14,634 nt of DNA from SYFY01 sp031385325 (GTDB taxonomy: Bacteria > Pseudomonadota > Gammaproteobacteria > Pseudomonadales > Azotimanducaceae): positions 1 to 14,634 of the forward strand of contig JANNBJ010000209.1 in NCBI GenBank assembly GCA_031385325.1, written 5' to 3'. The notes under the pieces were generated by a model that was given only the letters and a program-made list of their open reading frames with translations, made no database searches and had not been told where the DNA came from. Position numbers and translations under genes: made by a program. The first letter of the stretch is position 1. Each line of letters starts with the position of its first letter. Below, one piece after another: positions 1-6,821 of the stretch.

Positions 1-612
1 CCACAACACATTCGTATAGCCAAGCTTGATGGCCCTCAGTGCAGCGTTGTACGACATCCAGCATTGTGTCGACAGGCAATAGAAAATCAGCGGCATGTCC
101 GTTCTGCCTTGAGTACCTTGACGAAGCATCTGTCCGAATTGCTGCGAGATCGAATCGTCGAATGTACCGGCCTGGGCCAGCCATGCGGATGGCATGGCAC
201 CTGGCAACGTCTCCGGCCCGCCGAGCACATCGAACAGGAAGTAGGGGGTTTGTTGACCTTGCACGAGTGCAGACAGACCCTTCGTGGTGATCAGCTGGCC
301 GCCGGGAATGCTGGACGGCGTCGGCCCGTGGAATGCGCCGGTGTGCAACTGATCCGTGGCCGGGATGCCGAAGTCCTGTCGCTCGGCCGTCATCAGCTGA
401 TCGAGAGCACCCGTTGCCGGCGCCGCGCCATTCTGGCCCTGTTGGGGCGGATAACCACCTTGTTGCGGGGGATAGGCTGCTGGTGGTTGATTGTTGACGG
501 GTGGTGCGGGTTGGGGTTGCACCTGGGTTGGGCCCTGGCCGAACGAATCCTGGGCCGCAAATGCTTGCAGGCCAGCGGTTAACAGAACAACGGACGTGAG
601 TAGCCTGATCAT
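1..612 (-). CDS. Secreted rhodanese-like protein of the CWMS(W/Y)NA (PQQ-associated CXXCW) type, partial at the left edge
   Basis: The visible 204 codons start at an ATG at 610-612 and are open to the window edge, so the C-terminus is missing. Residues 1-20 form a Sec signal peptide with a likely cut after AFAA. Residues 26-62 are a Pro/Gln-rich linker with the tandem units AYPPQQGG and GYPPQQGQ. From about residue 120 a rhodanese-like fold follows (YFLFDVL, then PLIFYC), reaching CWMSYNAALRA at 184-194, where C184 sits at the position of the rhodanese active-site cysteine. I know the pattern CWMSWNAAxRA from proteins annotated as PQQ-dependent catabolism-associated CXXCW proteins. That family is periplasmic and its exact role is not settled. 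The start overlaps the upstream lipoprotein stop as ATGA and has a good TGGAG Shine-Dalgarno 8 nt upstream, so it is the last visible gene of the molybdoenzyme operon. The family call is fairly sure; substrate and role are unknown. Confidence 0.8.
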   Translation of the reverse strand, partial: MIRLLTSVVLLTAGLQAFAAQDSFGQGPTQVQPQPAPPVNNQPPAAYPPQQGGYPPQQGQNGAAPATGALDQLMTAERQDFGIPATDQLHTGAFHGPTPSSIPGGQLITTKGLSALVQGQQTPYFLFDVLGGPETLPGAMPSAWLAQAGTFDDSISQQFGQMLRQGTQGRTDMPLIFYCLSTQCWMSYNAALRAIKLGYTNVLW

Positions 613-1892
613 TGTACGGGCTCCAGTTTGCGACCTTCCAGTTGCAGATCGCGATACGGTTCGAAATTGGGATCGTCCGACAGCACATAGCTGCCATCAT
701 TGAGACGCCAGACGTTGTCGTACTGGATGGACTGTTCCACCGTGCCGCCGGGTGCATCCGGGTCAACATATGATTGCACGCCACGAATCGTTTCGCCGAA
801 TTCACGCGCCCGTTTGTCGGCGCTTTCCTGCTGGCTGTTCCACGTTTCCTGCCGGATGCGGGAGATCTCGGCGTTCGAATCATTGATGATCTGCGCGCGT
901 TTACGCCCTTCTTCCAGTGCCACCTGACCGATGCGCAGATTGTGACCCGTGATGGCGGACGTCCACGCAGTTACCGGACGAATGGAGCGACGCAGTCCTT
1001 CGAAAAAATTGAAGTCCAGCTGTCCATCCGGTGCCATGGCCGCGAAGGCCGGATTGGCAAAGGCGCTGAGGAACTCGGTGCGCGTCTGGTACTGGCTGGT
1101 ATCGACGCCGACCACCGTCGGGTCATTCTGGAACATCGAGGAGGTGTCGGTAACCATCAGGTTGAACTTGACAGAGGCTGCCACCGTTCCACGCATCTCG
1201 CGCCCCTGGTTCTGAAAGCCGAACAGCAGTTCTCCAGATTCCGACCAGGTGCGCACTTCGCCGAGCGGCATCGCTGTGCGAGTAGGCGGTGAATTCAGCG
1301 CCTGCAGCAGATCCGGCCGTTCGCGAAAATCGAGCGCGCGTGCGCCCGGTACCATCTGCTGAACCAGACCTTCGAGATAACCCCGTATGGTGTTGATGTT
1401 GAGCAGTGGGCAACCGGGTCGAGTCGATGGTGTGCCGGAAGTGTTGGCTTCCCAGGCCGCTTGTGGCCACACCGCCATGCTTGTGAGTCCATCCGGTGAG
1501 GTGGCGGACCAGCCGAAGTTGTAGCCGTTGGTGCAACCAAATTCCTGTGCCCAGAAGACCCCTCCAGTTGTCCGCCAGCCATGCGGGATGAAGAGTGTCG
1601 CTGCCGCCATCGGCTGTGCAAAACCGGTTGCATCGAGAATCACCGCGGGTTCGAAGCGGCGGAATGGGCGTGTCGCTGATGGTGTAGTTGGCGCGGTCGG
1701 TAATGAATAGGGCGATGCGACCTGTGCCGCTGCCGGCAACGTGCCATTGACTGGCTGGGGCGGCATACCGTTCATGGCATTGTTGTCATAGGACGCACCG
1801 GGCATGCCATCTGCCGTGCCTGCCGGCACTGGATCGCTGCCGTCATTGCAGGCTGCAAGCAGCAGGACCAGGGATACCAGCAGGACGCGCAT
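609..1892 (-). CDS. Hypothetical lipoprotein, 427 aa
   Basis: The N-terminus is a lipoprotein signal with lipobox LAAC (C15). Asn at +2 does not signal inner-membrane retention, so outer-membrane sorting is likely. Residues 20-75 are a low-complexity Pro/Gly/Ala/Thr linker. Residues 76-310 look like a folded domain rich in Trp, Phe and Gly (FIPHGWRTTGGVFWAQEFGC, then NFGWSATSPDG), with C120 and C161 as the only other cysteines and a possible disulfide. Residues 318-375 are highly charged and helical, probably coiled coil. The tail has a short beta motif, NVWRLNDGSYVLSDDPNF. I do not recognise a named family. ATG at 1890-1892 is chosen because GGGAG lies 6 nt upstream, inside the end of the preceding gene. 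It lies 3 nt after the previous lipoprotein and overlaps the rhodanese-like gene by 4 nt, so the three exported proteins are probably made together. Confidence 0.85.
   Translation of the reverse strand: MRVLLVSLVLLLAACNDGSDPVPAGTADGMPGASYDNNAMNGMPPQPVNGTLPAAAQVASPYSLPTAPTTPSATRPFRRFEPAVILDATGFAQPMAAATLFIPHGWRTTGGVFWAQEFGCTNGYNFGWSATSPDGLTSMAVWPQAAWEANTSGTPSTRPGCPLLNINTIRGYLEGLVQQMVPGARALDFRERPDLLQALNSPPTRTAMPLGEVRTWSESGELLFGFQNQGREMRGTVAASVKFNLMVTDTSSMFQNDPTVVGVDTSQYQTRTEFLSAFANPAFAAMAPDGQLDFNFFEGLRRSIRPVTAWTSAITGHNLRIGQVALEEGRKRAQIINDSNAEISRIRQETWNSQQESADKRAREFGETIRGVQSYVDPDAPGGTVEQSIQYDNVWRLNDGSYVLSDDPNFEPYRDLQLEGRKLEPVQ
621..625 (-). promoter_or_regulatory. Ribosome binding site of the rhodanese-like gene
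   Basis: TGGAG lies 8 nt before the ATG at 610-612, inside the 3' end of the 427-aa lipoprotein gene. It supports this start although the two genes overlap by 4 nt. Confidence 0.6.
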
Positions 1893-1895
1893 GTT

Positions 1896-2840
1896 CTACT
1901 CCCGTCGCATCTGAAAAGTGCCCGAGCGTCCGGGCAACTGCCACGTGCCGGTGACCGACTGTTGATCTTCCGAGAGATTCCCTTCGTAGACCAGCGCACC
2001 TGCGCGCAATGACTCATCGTCGTACTGCTTGGCGAACCGGAATCGCCCACCTTCGACAGAACCCCTGATCTGCGCGGTAAGTGGCCGCCCGCCACGAAGC
2101 ATCCAGGAATCACCTTCAGACGAGCTGCCACTGAACGTATCACCGTCACTCGTCAGTTCGAGACGGAAGGGCACCACAATTTCCGCACCGTCTGCGTCGC
2201 TGTCTTCGCGATACTCGCCAGCCCACGAGCCACCAACTTGTTGTAATTCCGGCAAAGACTCCGCGGCTTGTGTGGGTAAACTCGTCGACTCCCGGGCAAA
2301 GCGGTTGCAGGTGTCGATCAGGGGTGCAAGCTCTTCCTCCGAAAACTCTGCTGCATAAGCTGCGCCCATGGCACGCACCTGAATCCAGCCGGTTTCCCGG
2401 ATCGCATCGAGTAGCGTGGGATCCCTGCTGGTTCCACGCAATTCGATATCGGACAAGTCTGCTGATGGGTCGTCCGGGCCTTTGCTTGTGTATGGCGTCA
2501 CAAAGACACCGCTATCCTCCAGCTCGAAATCATCACCGTTGACCTGGATGCTGACGGTGTGTGGCCAGCTGGAATCTTCGAACTCGACCGTGTCAGCCGA
2601 AATAGCGATTCGGCCATCGGTTTCATCCAGATAGCGGACGACGACAAAACCAGACTCGTCACACAATACCTGAGCCCTGAACTCCGGATCCTGCCACAGC
2701 GCAATCGAGCCTTCCCCCTGGTCTCGTATCAACAGGGTGCCGACGACCACGGCGTCGTCGTCGATTGGCGCACCACAGGCGGTCAGCAGCAGGCTGACGA
2801 GCAGGCCGTGCGAGAATTGGTGTGACGTAATGCTATGCAT
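1896..2840 (-). CDS. Hypothetical lipoprotein with C-terminal beta-barrel-like domain, 314 aa
   Basis: The signal peptide ends in lipobox LTAC (C22, Gly at +2), so this is a predicted lipoprotein. The mature protein is very acidic. C60 and C178 are the only cysteines after the lipid site. Residues 30-165 are mostly short beta-like strands. The C-terminal 110 residues (from GGSWAGEY at 203) alternate strands and turns and end with SVTGTWQLPGRSGTFQMRRE. That GxW/GxF pattern is typical of small up-and-down beta barrels such as lipocalin-like lipoprotein domains, but I cannot assign a family. The start ATG is preceded by GAGGA with 9 nt spacing, and this Shine-Dalgarno overlaps the stop of the molybdoenzyme gene (12 nt gap). 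It is therefore the second gene of that operon. Function unknown. Confidence 0.85.
   Translation of the reverse strand: MHSITSHQFSHGLLVSLLLTACGAPIDDDAVVVGTLLIRDQGEGSIALWQDPEFRAQVLCDESGFVVVRYLDETDGRIAISADTVEFEDSSWPHTVSIQVNGDDFELEDSGVFVTPYTSKGPDDPSADLSDIELRGTSRDPTLLDAIRETGWIQVRAMGAAYAAEFSEEELAPLIDTCNRFARESTSLPTQAAESLPELQQVGGSWAGEYREDSDADGAEIVVPFRLELTSDGDTFSGSSSEGDSWMLRGGRPLTAQIRGSVEGGRFRFAKQYDDESLRAGALVYEGNLSEDQQSVTGTWQLPGRSGTFQMRRE
1899..1903 (-). promoter_or_regulatory. Ribosome binding site of the 427-aa lipoprotein inside the preceding gene
   Basis: GGGAG lies 6 nt before the ATG at 1890-1892 and overlaps the last codons of the 314-aa lipoprotein gene, supporting coupled expression. Confidence 0.65.
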
Positions 2841-2849
2841 CGGTTGTCG

Positions 2850-2854
2850 TCCTC
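2850..2854 (-). promoter_or_regulatory. Ribosome binding site of the 314-aa lipoprotein
   Basis: GAGGA lies 9 nt before the ATG at 2838-2840 and overlaps the TGA stop of the molybdoenzyme gene, which ties the two genes into one operon. Confidence 0.65.
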
Positions 2855-5051
2855 ACGATCCGGTCGGCCGCCCGCTCCAGTTGTCTGCAGTTTCGTTTGC
2901 CGATGCCATGGACAGACGAACGGGTATCGCCGTGAGTCGTGACATGCCGGACAACGGGTCGATCGCGTCCACGCCGGAGCGGGCGATGATGTTCACATTG
3001 ACACCCGGGGACGCAGCGGCGATACGCTGTCCACTGGCCTGATGCCCCCATCCATGAGGCACGGCGACGACACCTTTCAACAAGTCGTCACACAAACTCA
3101 CGGGCAAGCGGATAGACCCGCTGTCGGTGCTCACATCGACCAGCGTGCCTTCCGCAAAGTTCTCCCGCTGCGCGTCCCGAGGATGCATGTAGAGATGATT
3201 GCGGCCACCCAGCCGGTCGAGGAAGTCGTCGTAGTTGTGGGTCCAGGAATTGTGGGTCTGGATCTGCCGTCGGGTGATGAGCCGGTAGGTAAACCCATCG
3301 TCTGCCTCTGGCGACTTGAGCTTTTGCAGCACGTCAACCAGTTCTGGTGGCGCAAGTTGAATGCGACCGGTGCCGTCGGGCTTCGAGTACACCCGCTGGC
3401 CGAGGAAACTGCCGCCCTGGTTTGGCGGACGTGCGCGGCCATGACCAACCAGGTCGGTGAACCGGCCTTGTCCCGTCAGCCGCAGTAACAGGTTGAGTAA
3501 TCCACGCTGCGCAATACTTGCGTAGGTGTCCGTGCCGCGCTGCTTTTTTGTTCGTTCGAACAGCCACTGCACAAAACGAGATCCGAACAGGGCAGTGCCT
3601 GATGCGCGGGCGAGATCGACGTAGATGGTTGCTTCATCGCGTGCTTCGCCGGGTATCGGCAGTACCGCCTCCGTCGCCTGCATGTAGGGACGGGTCTGCA
3701 TGCCCAGCGCCAACGGAAAGATGAAGGGCAGGTCCGGGCGCTCCAGAGGCGAGGTGCATGGCAGCATGTAGTGGCCGGCGCTGGCGGTTTCGGTGGGGAG
3801 GATGTCGAGGGTGACCAGCAGTTCCAGTTCACCGAAGGCGCGGCGCAGTTTGTCACTCTCGGCCATCATCATCAGCGGATTGCCACCGGTGACGATCAAC
3901 GCCCTGATCTTGCCGGGTCCGTCGGTAAGGATTTCGTCGGCCAGAATCCCGCCTGGGAAGGCATCATTCGTTTTCCGGAAGCCGCCGATGCGTGAGCGAT
4001 CCTGTTTCAGCAGCACACCGTATTTGCGACCAAACTTCGGGAAGTCAAAGATGCCCTTGCCAACCAGCGTGCCGCCTTGACGGTCCAGGTTGCCGGTGAT
4101 GGCATTGATGACCTCCTGTAACCAGAAGGACGGTGTCCCGCCTTCATTCATGTTGACGCCGGTAGATGAATAGAGCGCAGCGCCGTCGGCCTTGAGGTAG
4201 ATTGACACGAGGTCGCGCAGGACCATCGCATCGATTCCCGTGATGGATGCCGTGCGCTCGGGTGACCAGTCCTTGCTGAGGTGATGCAGAGATTCAAAGC
4301 CATCCATGTATTGCCGGACGGTTTCGTGATCAACGCCATCCTGTTCGAGCACGACGTGCAGGAACGACAGGTAGAAGAACACGTCTGTGCCGGGTTTGAT
4401 GAAGATGTGTTCACCGGTGGCCTTGGCCGTTTCCGTGCGCCTCGGATCGACGACGATCACCCGACCACCACGGTCCATGATGGCATCGATGTGCTTGCGT
4501 GGATTGGGTACCTGCAGAAAGCTCCACTTCGACACCATCGGATTCGCACCAACGATGATCAGGCACAGGGTATGCAGCAGGTCCGGAAACGGCTGGGTGA
4601 AGGGGAACCCGTACATGCGTTCGGCCACGGCAAACTTGTTGGCGCAGTCCTGGGTGGCTGACGCAAACATGCTGCGCGAACCCATGGCATCCATGAAACC
4701 CTGGGCGAATACCGGATGCAGCACACCGAACCCTGCCGCGGTGCCGACGTACATGGCGATGGCATCACCTCCGTGGGCGGCGCGGATGCTGCGCAGCTTG
4801 CTGCCAATTTCGCCGAGTGCAGCGTCCCAGCCAGTGTCCTCCCAGCCGTTGGCGGTTTTTCTGCGCGGTTTCTGCAGCCGATCAGGCGAGGCATAAAGAT
4901 GATGCTGGCGCAGACCCTTCTGGCAGGCAAAACCTGCGGTGGCGATGTTCTCCGCATCCGGTCGGATCTCGGTGACCTGACCGTCGACGGTGGTGATGTT
5001 GAGTCCGCACAGGGATTCGCAGATGCGGCAGAAGGTGGTGTGGGTGGTCAT
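2853..5051 (-). CDS. Molybdopterin-dependent oxidoreductase (DMSO reductase family), 732 aa
   Basis: The protein opens with FCRICESLCG and has C43 in the next block, giving a CxxCx3Cx27C [4Fe-4S] site (C8, C11, C15, C43). This is the N-terminal hallmark of the formate dehydrogenase/DMSO reductase superfamily. Bis-MGD cofactor motifs follow: IIVGANPMVSKWSF (165-178), VIVVDPRRTETAK (198-210), and a C-terminal molybdopterin-dinucleotide-binding domain around VAVPHGWGHQASGQR. C136 in SATQDCANKF lies where family members place the Mo-ligating Cys or Sec; that assignment is inferred. There is no twin-arginine leader, so it is probably cytoplasmic. I chose the ATG at 5049-5051. An upstream TTG at 5103-5105 would add 18 residues that look unlike the family, but neither start has a strong Shine-Dalgarno. 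The substrate cannot be read from the sequence. It heads the operon with the two lipoproteins and the rhodanese-like protein. Confidence 0.92.
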   Translation of the reverse strand: MTTHTTFCRICESLCGLNITTVDGQVTEIRPDAENIATAGFACQKGLRQHHLYASPDRLQKPRRKTANGWEDTGWDAALGEIGSKLRSIRAAHGGDAIAMYVGTAAGFGVLHPVFAQGFMDAMGSRSMFASATQDCANKFAVAERMYGFPFTQPFPDLLHTLCLIIVGANPMVSKWSFLQVPNPRKHIDAIMDRGGRVIVVDPRRTETAKATGEHIFIKPGTDVFFYLSFLHVVLEQDGVDHETVRQYMDGFESLHHLSKDWSPERTASITGIDAMVLRDLVSIYLKADGAALYSSTGVNMNEGGTPSFWLQEVINAITGNLDRQGGTLVGKGIFDFPKFGRKYGVLLKQDRSRIGGFRKTNDAFPGGILADEILTDGPGKIRALIVTGGNPLMMMAESDKLRRAFGELELLVTLDILPTETASAGHYMLPCTSPLERPDLPFIFPLALGMQTRPYMQATEAVLPIPGEARDEATIYVDLARASGTALFGSRFVQWLFERTKKQRGTDTYASIAQRGLLNLLLRLTGQGRFTDLVGHGRARPPNQGGSFLGQRVYSKPDGTGRIQLAPPELVDVLQKLKSPEADDGFTYRLITRRQIQTHNSWTHNYDDFLDRLGGRNHLYMHPRDAQRENFAEGTLVDVSTDSGSIRLPVSLCDDLLKGVVAVPHGWGHQASGQRIAAASPGVNVNIIARSGVDAIDPLSGMSRLTAIPVRLSMASANETADNWSGRPTGS

Positions 5052-5187
5052 CGTTGGGTCCGGCTGCAAGGCAGTCAGGATCGGTATTTCGCGCCCGAAG
5101 AGCAAGGCGCACGCCGGTCAGAATGTCGATGGAGCGTCGAGCGTTGATCCCGTACAGTTCGGAGCTTCACTCCATGGAATCTGCGAC
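5052..5187. other. Divergent intergenic region between the molybdoenzyme and SDR operons
   Basis: These 136 bp separate two divergent operons, so both promoters should lie here or just inside the flanking genes. I find no convincing sigma-70 -35/-10 pair on either strand. A short inverted repeat, GGAG-N5-CTCC, sits at 5161-5173, 14 nt before the SDR start. It is too short to call an operator. Confidence 0.5.
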
Positions 5188-5946
5188 ATGAAAACACTGT
5201 CCGGCAAGGTTGCGCTTGTCACTGGCGGCTCTGGTGATATCGGTGGCGCCATCGCCCGACGACTCGGAGCGGAAGGCGCGCATGTGGTGGTGGCCTATGT
5301 CGGCGCACAAGGGGCGGCTGACACTACGGTCAACGACATCCGCAGTGCCGGCGGCTCGGCCAGCACCCAGCAACTCGACCAGCGCGTCCCTGAGTCCATC
5401 GACGCGTGTATCGCCGCAGTGGGCAAGGCGCACGGTCGACTCGACATCCTCATCAACAATGCGGCCTGGAACATCGGCATTCCATTTCCTGATCTGGATG
5501 CGTTGACACCCGACATCTGGGATCGAGTGCTGGAAACGAATGTGCGGGGACCGTTCCTGCTGGCCCGTGCCGCGGCGGCACTGCTCAAGGCCGACGGTGG
5601 TGGCCACATCGTGAATATCTCTTCAGCCGGCGGCATCAGCCCCGGCAGCAGCAGCATCGCCTACTCATCGAGCAAGGCCGCGCTCAATCACCTGACGCGT
5701 TGTCTCGCGGTCGCCATGGCTCCGAAAGTCTCCGTGAATTGTGTGGCGCCAGGCCTGGTCGAAAACACGCGGATGGCGCAGCGCTTGCCCGAGAGCGTGG
5801 CGAAAGGGGCGAGGGCCCAGGCAGTGCTCGGACGTGTCGGGCAGCCTGATGACATCGCCGCGCAGGTAGTGATGTTTGTCACCTCGAAATCGATCACCGG
5901 TCAGACCATCGTCATCGATGGTGGTATGCCGGGCGCGATGCGTTGA
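5188..5946 (+). CDS. Short-chain dehydrogenase/reductase (classical SDR, FabG-like), 252 aa
   Basis: All classical SDR signatures are present: TGGSGDIGG (12-20) for NAD(P) binding, the NNAA motif at 90-93, N118, catalytic S146, and Y159-xxx-K163 (YSSSK), followed by the PG motif at 188-189. The length of 252 aa is normal for the family. The ATG at 5188 places the Rossmann strand at residues 7-13 as usual. The reading frame stays open for 66 codons upstream, but that stretch lacks SDR sequence. It is the first gene of the prenyltransferase operon, and its TGA overlaps the TTG start of the UbiA gene. In this context it may oxidise or reduce an alcohol/ketone on a prenylated product, which is inference. 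A FabG-like housekeeping reductase is the alternative, but the coupling to UbiA argues for a pathway role. Confidence 0.93.
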   Translation: MKTLSGKVALVTGGSGDIGGAIARRLGAEGAHVVVAYVGAQGAADTTVNDIRSAGGSASTQQLDQRVPESIDACIAAVGKAHGRLDILINNAAWNIGIPFPDLDALTPDIWDRVLETNVRGPFLLARAAAALLKADGGGHIVNISSAGGISPGSSSIAYSSSKAALNHLTRCLAVAMAPKVSVNCVAPGLVENTRMAQRLPESVAKGARAQAVLGRVGQPDDIAAQVVMFVTSKSITGQTIVIDGGMPGAMR

Positions 5947-6821
5947 GACCGGGCGCCTGGCATCCGCTGAGGCTTGCCAGGGCGTACTGGACGCTGCTGC
6001 GATTGCCGCATGCGCTGGTGGTACTGTTCGCGACATGGATCGGTGCAGCGCTGGCCGGAGTGCAGGATCCAACGACCATTCGGTGGATGATCCTGTCGAT
6101 GGTAGGGCTGTTCACCGGTTCGGTGGCGCTGAACGACTGTCTCGACGTTCGCGAGGACCAGGTAAACGCACCACATCGGCCGTTGGTGCAGGGCATCGTC
6201 TCGCACAGAGTAGCCTGGTCGTTGGGGGTTGCCTTGATGTTGTCCGGGATCTTGTTTGCCTGGTTTGCGGACCCCGTGCTGGGCGGATTGGTTGTGGTTC
6301 TGTCGTTCTTCAGTGCGGCGTATTCGTACGTTTTGAAAGACGTTCCGCTGGTGGGCAATTTTGTGGTGTCGCTGGTATCAACCAGTGCATTGGCGTGCTG
6401 GGCGGCGTACATCGAAGTCGGGACCTTGTTCTGGCTGCTGTCCGCCGCCTTGTTGTGCATCCGATTCGGAGGTGAACTGCTGAAGACAGCACAGGACTGC
6501 AAAGGTGATCAGCTGGCACGGCGCCGAACGCTAGCCACGGTGTGTGGCAGCCGACCGGCCCAGTTGGCTGGATTGATGGCACTCCTCGCAGGCCTCCTGC
6601 TCGCTGGTGTACCCATTCGACTGGAACCGGACGGATACCTGTACGCCATCATTCTTGCAATGGCCGGAATCCTTGTCGTTACTGGTTTCATGTGGTTCGT
6701 GACATCGAAGCCGGGTTATCCCGACAAGCTGGTTCGTATCGAGCAGCTGGTGATGGTGATGCTCGTCATCGGCGGAGTTGCGGGATTTCCCGATCACCCA
6801 CTGACGTCGTTACTGCCTTGA
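5943..6821 (+). CDS. UbiA-family membrane prenyltransferase, 292 aa
   Basis: This integral membrane enzyme should transfer an isoprenoid diphosphate to an acceptor. The first Asp-rich motif is NDCLDVREDQVN (64-75), followed by PHRPLVQG. The loop KDVPLVGN (132-139) and the second Asp motif GELLKTAQDCKGD (177-189) with RRRTLATVCG complete the UbiA signature. Several hydrophobic helices surround these motifs. The KxxPLxGN and DxxGD...TL patterns resemble the archaeal geranylgeranylglyceryl-phosphate geranylgeranyltransferase/chlorophyll-synthase side of the family more than UbiA proper, so the acceptor need not be 4-hydroxybenzoate. The only upstream start that keeps the first helix (RLPHALVVLFATWIGAALAG) is TTG at 5943, which overlaps the SDR stop as TTGA, so translation is probably coupled. 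It does not look like ubiquinone UbiA, because no other ubi gene is nearby. Family very sure; substrate unknown. Confidence 0.93.
   Translation: MRPGAWHPLRLARAYWTLLRLPHALVVLFATWIGAALAGVQDPTTIRWMILSMVGLFTGSVALNDCLDVREDQVNAPHRPLVQGIVSHRVAWSLGVALMLSGILFAWFADPVLGGLVVVLSFFSAAYSYVLKDVPLVGNFVVSLVSTSALACWAAYIEVGTLFWLLSAALLCIRFGGELLKTAQDCKGDQLARRRTLATVCGSRPAQLAGLMALLAGLLLAGVPIRLEPDGYLYAIILAMAGILVVTGFMWFVTSKPGYPDKLVRIEQLVMVMLVIGGVAGFPDHPLTSLLP

Noticed and set aside
64..582. 172-codon open frame on the plus strand
   Set aside because: It is antisense to the rhodanese-like gene, which has a signal peptide, conserved motifs and an RBS; the plus-strand product has no recognisable features.
6542..6817. 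N-terminal extension of the FAD oxidase frame
   Set aside because: It overlaps the UbiA coding sequence out of frame and encodes Arg/Pro-rich nonsense-like sequence; the FAD domain begins after 6818.
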